Below, in pieces: positions 61,801 through 64,000 of a stretch of DNA of 64,000 nt. The notes beneath the pieces were generated by a model. The model did not search any database and was not told where the DNA came from. It saw only the letters and a list, made by a program, of their open reading frames with translations. The stretch is taken from assembly GCF_900112765.1 (NCBI RefSeq), contig NZ_FOMZ01000013.1, positions 116,515-180,514 on the forward strand, in the 5' to 3' direction. The position numbers and the translations under genes are program-made. Numbering within the stretch: position 1 is the stretch's first letter; every line of letters starts with the position of its first letter. This DNA is from Actinopolyspora alba. GTDB lineage: Bacteria > Actinomycetota > Actinomycetes > Mycobacteriales > Pseudonocardiaceae.

Positions 61801-64000
61801 CTCCGATCCGAGCAGGGACTTCGCCTGTTCGACCGGGTCCTCGACGCTGACCGGACGAACGAGGTCGCGGTGCGGGTCGACCAGCGAGCACTCCAGCGCA
61901 CGGCCGACGAGGACCTCTCGGCGGTGCCGCCGGTGCTGCGCGGGTTCGTCCGGTCCTCGGCCCGCCGCGCCGCCGATGCCGCCGCGACGACGGACGGCCC
62001 GGTGCGGCGGCTGGCCGAACTGGACACGCCCGAGGCCCGGCACGAGGCGCTGCTCGAGATCGTGCGTAGCGAGATCGCCACCGTGATGGGGTTGCCGACC
62101 GCCCGGAGCGTCCCGGTCGGCGGTGGGCAGAACGCTCCGTCGCTGCGTGAACTGGGAGTCGACTCGCTCATGGCGGTCGAGATCCGCAATCGCCTGTCGA
62201 AACTGGTCGGGGAGCCGCTTCCGACGACGCTGCTGTTCGACCAGCCGACGGTCGACGCGCTCGCGCGCTACCTCGCGGACAAACTCGGCGAACCCGTACA
62301 GCGATCAGCGACCGCCTCGAGCAGGACCACGGAGCGGGAAGCTCCGCTGGACGAGCCGATCGCGATCGTGTCCATGGCGTGCCGCTTCCCGGGAGAGGTC
62401 GACGGTCCGGAACAACTGTGGCGTCTCCTCGCCGACGGCGAGGACGGCATCACGGCGTTTCCCGATCGGCCGGGCTGGGAAATCGACGGCCTGTACAGCC
62501 CGGACCCGGACGAGCCGGGACGTTCGGTGACCCGTGAGGGCGGTTTCCTGCACGACGCGGGCCGGTTCGACGCCTCCTTCTTCGGCATCAGCCCGCGGGA
62601 GGCGCAACGCATCGATCCGCAGCAACGCCTCCTGCTCGAGGTGAGCTGGGAGGCGCTGGAGCGCACGGGGATAGTTCCCGCCTCCCTCGAAGGCAGTTCC
62701 AGCGGTGTCTACTTCGGTCTGATGTACAACGACTACGGCGGAAGGCTGCTCGACCACCGCGAGTCCCTCGACGGTTATGTGACCGTCGGCAGCCTGCAGA
62801 GCGCCGCCTCGGGTCGGTTGGCTTACACGCTCGGGTTGCGGGGACCCGCGGTGTCGGTGGACACGGCCTGCAGCTCCTCACTGGTGGGCATTCACCAGGC
62901 GATGCAGGGGTTGCGGCGTGGTGAGTGCGATCTCGCCTTCGCGGGCGGGGTCACGGTGATGACCACACCGTCCATGTTCATCGAGTTCAGTAGGCAGCGG
63001 GGGCTCGCTCCGGACGGTCGTTGCAAGCCGTTCTCGGAACTGGCCGATGGTGCCGCGTGGTCCGAGGGTTGCGGGGTGCTGCTGCTGGAGCGGTTGTCGG
63101 ACGCGCGGGCCAACGGGCACGAGGTGTTGGCGGTGCTGCGTTCGGGCGCGGTGAATCAGGACGGCCGCAGTCAGGGGCTGACCGCTCCCAACGGTCCGGC
63201 GCAGGAGCGAGTGATCGGCGCGGCGCTGCGAGCGGGTGGGCTCGCTCCCGACGAGGTGGACGCGGTGGAGGCCCACGGCACGGGCACGACGCTCGGCGAT
63301 CCGATCGAGGCCAACGCGCTGCTCGCCTCCTACGGGGACGGACACGACTCGGACACACCGCTGTACGTGGGCTCGGTGAAGTCGAATCTGGGGCATCCGC
63401 AGGCGGCGGCGGGTGTGGCCGGGGTGATCAAGATGGTGCAGGCGTTGCGGCACGAGGAGTTGCCTCGTTCGTTGTACGCCGAGTCGCCGAGTTCGCACGT
63501 GGACTGGTCGTCCGGGCAGGTGCGGTTGTTGGACGAGGCGGTGTCCTGGCCGCGTCGGGAGGGGCACGTTCGTCGGGCGGGTGTGTCGTCGTTCGGGATT
63601 TCGGGGACGAACGCGCACGTGATCGTGGAGGAGGCCCCGGCTGGGGCGCCGGAGGTTGTCGGTGAGGGTGAGCCTTCTGCCGAACTCGCGGCTGTGCCGC
63701 TCGTTCTTAGTGGGCATACGGAGTCGGCGCTGCGTGCGAACGCCGCACGGCTCGCCGAGTTCGTGGAGTCGGTGGCTGGTGAGGGGTGTTGTGAGGGGTT
63801 TTTGTCCGGTGTGGCTCGTGCGTTGGTGACCAGGCGTACGGCGTTTGGGGAGCGTGTGGCGGTGCCGGTGTCGGAGCCGGCTGGGGCGGTTGAGCGGCTT
63901 CGGTCGGTGGCTGGTGGTTCGTTGCCGCAGGGGGCGGTGCGTGTGGCTGCTTGTCGGGAGCGGGTGGTGTGGGTGTTTCCGGGGCAGGGTGGTCAGCATC
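52882..64000 (+). CDS. Modular type I polyketide synthase: loading module, module 1, part of module 2 (open at window end)
   Basis: The ATG at 52882 has GGAGGGG upstream; the frame is open for 3,706 codons. No docking segment precedes KS1 ([16 protein letters not shown]), so it starts the assembly line. Loading module: KS1 with Arg168 at the Cys position (DTDRSSSL), AT1 with GNSMG (Ser637) and IASH (740-743), ACP1 with Ser990 in GVTSVLGL. Module 1: KS2 (Cys1236), AT2 (Ser1694, YASH 1794-1797, methylmalonyl-type), DH (His1996, then Asp2000 where Gly is usual, Pro2005), ER (about 2440-2755, [10 protein letters not shown]), KR ([11 protein letters not shown] at 2863-2865 giving B-type, Tyr2920), ACP2 (Ser3095). 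Module 2: KS3 (Cys3330), AT3 begins near 3694. Module 1 should add a fully reduced methyl-branched unit if DH is active. Codon use shifts near 57420-58640 and after 62880. Confidence 0.95.
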   Translation, partial: MNVPIAVVGTAGRFPGAASTRELWRLLLRESCPTDVVPPSRFDIDRFYDPDARSPGALGSRYGGFLDGIDRFDAGFFSFSRREARVMDPQQRLLLEVAWEAFEDAGLRAGAETGVYLGMIANEYAERLPADNVDLSALTGAGSRNAAAGRLSRFFGASGPSMVIDTDRSSSLVAVEQASRALARGECSVALAGGSNLILSPRTSMAFSNAGSLAPDGRCKFGDAAADGFVRSEAVGLVVLKPFQAALADGDSIHAVLLGGAVNSNGSASSDLMRPSVDSQVEVLGSACRDADVAPEEVGYVEAHGTGTPAGDPAELTALGAAYRGQGGDRLRIGSVKTNIGHTEAAAGVCGLVKTVWALREGVLPPSLHFRTPREDVDFDELGLRVVTECEAWSEPDSPNGATGSRGSGRLAGVSSFGLTGTNAHVVLASAAEAKRRFPELLPPEAEPDAAETTARAQVVTISAHSRAALTAHVRAHRDRVSEWDGTTHGSLSRLAHTTGARRMHREHRLAAVVRSTDELADELDAYLHGEPSGNIATGIAESGRRVVFVCAGQGSQWLGMGRELLEREPVFADAIRRIDAAARPYSWSPLAELSSGGDSAEAGAHDVQPALFAMTVGLAELWRSRGVEPDAYVGNSMGEVAAAFLAGALTLEDAVRVIWERSRLTASISGTAGEVMSVELPAEALTPWLEPYEQRVVVGVYSSPHASVLSGDSAALAELAQRFEANGITCRTVPFRAPIASHSPLMEPLREPMLDALRSVRTHGCTTPFLSTVDVEYVTEPFGADYWWRNLREPVRFEPAVRRLLAEGYDTFVELSPHPTLRRPVEDTAYEAGATAKVVSSLRRERPERETLLANLAELHVWGVPVDWAKLHEKPESPVALPSYPWQRQSYWLDPATPEADGAAGRPETTGNSATVGTDSPEDQVASSAANEHDDRVPSFRSRLEAAEQRERVSLLESFLRREIARVLDEEAAEDVPLDVPFHELGVTSVLGLDLCTRLERALEHRVPPPVLYRTGTVRALTGWFREELELGTASGATGADSAVDPNTVPHGDATASVADSSAEPIAVVATACRFPGGVVDPDGFWELLRTGGDAITDVPASRFDIDAVFDPDPDAAGSTYSRSGGFLDGIDGFDPTFFGIPPHEAKSIDPQQRLLLETTWETLERAGLRAEELKGSRTGVFVGLWTEEYQNEALRDAGRIDAYTLLGTNPSATAGRISYWLGLRGPNLPVNTACSSSLVAMHLACQSLRSGECEQALVGGVNVLLSAAGFVYFSRVGALSPTGRCQAFSADADGYVRSEGCGMVLLKRLSDAERDGDHVLAVVRGSAVNQDGRSNGFTAPNGTAQREMLSQALDRADIAGNTVDAVECHGTGTPLGDPTEVQALAEVYGRDRSVDRPLLLGSVKSNIGHTEAAAGIAGLLKAVLSLQRETLPPSLHVERLNPHLAWDESPVHVATEPTPLPSGTRPRRIGVSSFGISGTNAHVILEEAPAIEGFEHDGDVRSPSSAASFPLVISGHTESALRANAARLAEWLDEAFERDGRSLELRDVAAGLVTRRTAFGERVAVPVSEPAGAVERLRAVAGGSLPQGAVRAAASCERLVLVFPGQGGQFPGMCRSLLGDEVFRAALVECDEALWPHVGFSVVELLAADDEVQREALDRVTVVQPVLFAVGVALSRVWGCWGVSPDAVVGHSQGEVAAAVVAGVLSVAEGARVVGVRSRLVAGLAGDGGMGSVSLPVEQVQRRLHEWGGALSVAVVNTAESTVVAGDRGELEEFLAVLEGEGVSCRRIKVDYASHSPQVDPVLESVRSELADLVPGSGDVPVFSTVRGARVDGSELDGDYWADNLREPVRLDRALEALAPGEETVFLELGAHPVLVGPLGGAGHDAVVGSLHREEDGASRLRQAAAELFTHGIPVEWDTVYAGTGARVVDLPTYAFQHQHYWLRPSEVESVEPARLGLDGGEHPLLSARTDLSDGSVLFTGSLDRTTQGWLDDHRIFDTVLVPGTALVEMALHAARAVGLTDVGEALLAAPLPLTADELRRVQLLVAEPDDEGNRAFTIHSRVEADEIETTWVRHVTGTLAAHEFPEPTPVATWPPEDAAPADLTGLYERLAARGYGYGPAFRGVTKAWHLGTTTFVEVTSPPEIARDPEGPRAAEFGVHPALLDATLHCVLETAAGEEALVLPFEWRRVALHAVGATALRARIERDGRELRIDAFDLAGQPLATIEALVTRPATETQLSTASDADARQLYRLRAVPLHETEPADISRHRFVDGWTADVESVLAELEEEQATTEKSDTAPRPLLVVDWSGSETGLEATRETTLRGLEWLRRWYSSDRAASARLVWLTRGALSCRVSDPSVNPAAAALWGLGRTARLEHPDRDLVLLDVDDTAEPALTDLLARIPTDEPQLAARRGELNRLRLESEARTDELEEPTADEWRLDIGERGDLSTLRLTPHPEAAEKLPPGCVRIAVRAGGINFRDVLTAMGMYPGEAEPLGFEGAGVVTEAAEDVADLVPGDRVVGFFASAFASLAVADARKVRPIPDAVSFAEAATVPVVFLTASYALDHLAGVMNGERLLLHSAAGGVGQAAIQLARLRGVEVFATAGPAKWDELRALGLPDDHIASSRDTDFETAFTRVTGGEGVDVVLNSLTDEKIDASLRLLSPGGRFIEMGKTDVREAEALRESHPGVSYRAFDLLAEVEPARLGEMLDEVLADMARERLRPLPYRAVDLRGARDVFRVMAQGGHTGKLVFQPPRRPLRREIDTEGTVLITGGTGGLAGALAEHLVTVHGVRHLLLLSRSGNAASGTDDRLAELLAAGAETVRVEACDVVDRQALADVLDAVPAAHPLTAVVHAAGVLDDGMLAELSPERVSNVFGPKVDAAWHLHELTRELDLSAFVLFSSVIGTVGNASQGAYAAANAALDALAARRRAMGLAATSIAWGTWADAGMVTRLDTALQRRLRRGGLVPLRSEQGLRLFDRVLDADRTNEVAVRVDQRALQRTADEDLSAVPPVLRGFVRSSARRAADAAATTDGPVRRLAELDTPEARHEALLEIVRSEIATVMGLPTARSVPVGGGQNAPSLRELGVDSLMAVEIRNRLSKLVGEPLPTTLLFDQPTVDALARYLADKLGEPVQRSATASSRTTEREAPLDEPIAIVSMACRFPGEVDGPEQLWRLLADGEDGITAFPDRPGWEIDGLYSPDPDEPGRSVTREGGFLHDAGRFDASFFGISPREAQRIDPQQRLLLEVSWEALERTGIVPASLEGSSSGVYFGLMYNDYGGRLLDHRESLDGYVTVGSLQSAASGRLAYTLGLRGPAVSVDTACSSSLVGIHQAMQGLRRGECDLAFAGGVTVMTTPSMFIEFSRQRGLAPDGRCKPFSELADGAAWSEGCGVLLLERLSDARANGHEVLAVLRSGAVNQDGRSQGLTAPNGPAQERVIGAALRAGGLAPDEVDAVEAHGTGTTLGDPIEANALLASYGDGHDSDTPLYVGSVKSNLGHPQAAAGVAGVIKMVQALRHEELPRSLYAESPSSHVDWSSGQVRLLDEAVSWPRREGHVRRAGVSSFGISGTNAHVIVEEAPAGAPEVVGEGEPSAELAAVPLVLSGHTESALRANAARLAEFVESVAGEGCCEGFLSGVARALVTRRTAFGERVAVPVSEPAGAVERLRSVAGGSLPQGAVRVAACRERVVWVFPGQGGQH
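57550..57620 (+). repeat. 71-bp exact repeat between PKS modules, copy 1
   Basis: Bases 57550-57620 are identical to 63832-63902. Both lie in the KS-AT linker ([20 protein letters not shown]) of modules 1 and 2. The surrounding region is also very similar, including the KS end encoding [13 protein letters not shown] at 57298 and 63584 onwards. Confidence 0.9.
63832..63902 (+). repeat. 71-bp exact repeat between PKS modules, copy 2
   Basis: Second copy of the repeat at 57550-57620, in the KS-AT linker of module 2. Confidence 0.9.

Overview
The window is GC-rich, codes densely on both strands, uses GTG and TTG starts, and carries ESX-type secretion genes, LAL regulators, an XRE/DUF397 pair and a modular polyketide synthase. 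Together these point to a filamentous actinomycete, probably of the Pseudonocardiales (Actinopolyspora- or Saccharopolyspora-like). The rank is inference; there is no rRNA here to fix it.

Region 1 (1-3943) holds two divergent genes for large ATP-binding LuxR-family (LAL) regulators. The left one is cut by the window edge. The right one has Arg in place of the Walker A lysine.

Region 2 (4064-41164) is a type VII (ESX) secretion island. The machinery is EccD, EccB, EccC (three FtsK-type ATPase domains) and the mycosin protease MycP; no EccE, EccA or EspG is visible. The likely cargo is two small Esx-like proteins, two further small helical proteins, a YbaB-like protein, two PPE/LXG-like repeat proteins, and a 5,999-residue protein encoded at 4064-22063. 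That giant has a WXG100/CpnT-like N-terminus, a protein-glutaminase-type domain, a zinc metalloprotease motif, about 3,400 residues of beta-rich repeats interrupted by a coiled coil, and a C-terminal ADP-ribosyltransferase-like domain. A second ADP-ribosyltransferase-like protein (38513-41164) lies just upstream of mycP. Most genes run on the minus strand, from eccD down to the giant gene, as one or a few long transcripts; eccC is divergent. This island is the most likely undescribed system here: an apparently complete ESX locus dedicated to a multi-enzyme giant toxin with no adjacent immunity gene.

Region 3 (41392-51205) is mixed. It holds a YciO/Sua5-like protein; a 0.7-kb gene-free stretch with a long inverted repeat and an orphan plus-strand terminator; an XRE/TPR regulator gene cut in two by a tnpB-only IS200/IS605-type element with its guide RNA; an XRE (DUF5753)/DUF397 pair with a divergent three-gene operon of small proteins; a DUF4389 membrane protein; a zinc alcohol dehydrogenase; an NAD(P)-binding reductase-like protein; and a DJ-1/PfpI (Hsp31-like) protein.

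Region 4 (51781-64000) is the start of a type I polyketide cluster: a type II thioesterase, then a modular PKS open at the window end. The PKS order is a loading module (KS with Arg at the active-site Cys position, AT, ACP), module 1 (KS-AT-DH-ER-KR-ACP, methylmalonyl-type AT) and module 2 (KS, AT begins). Codon use changes sharply inside the PKS, indicating exchange between modules.
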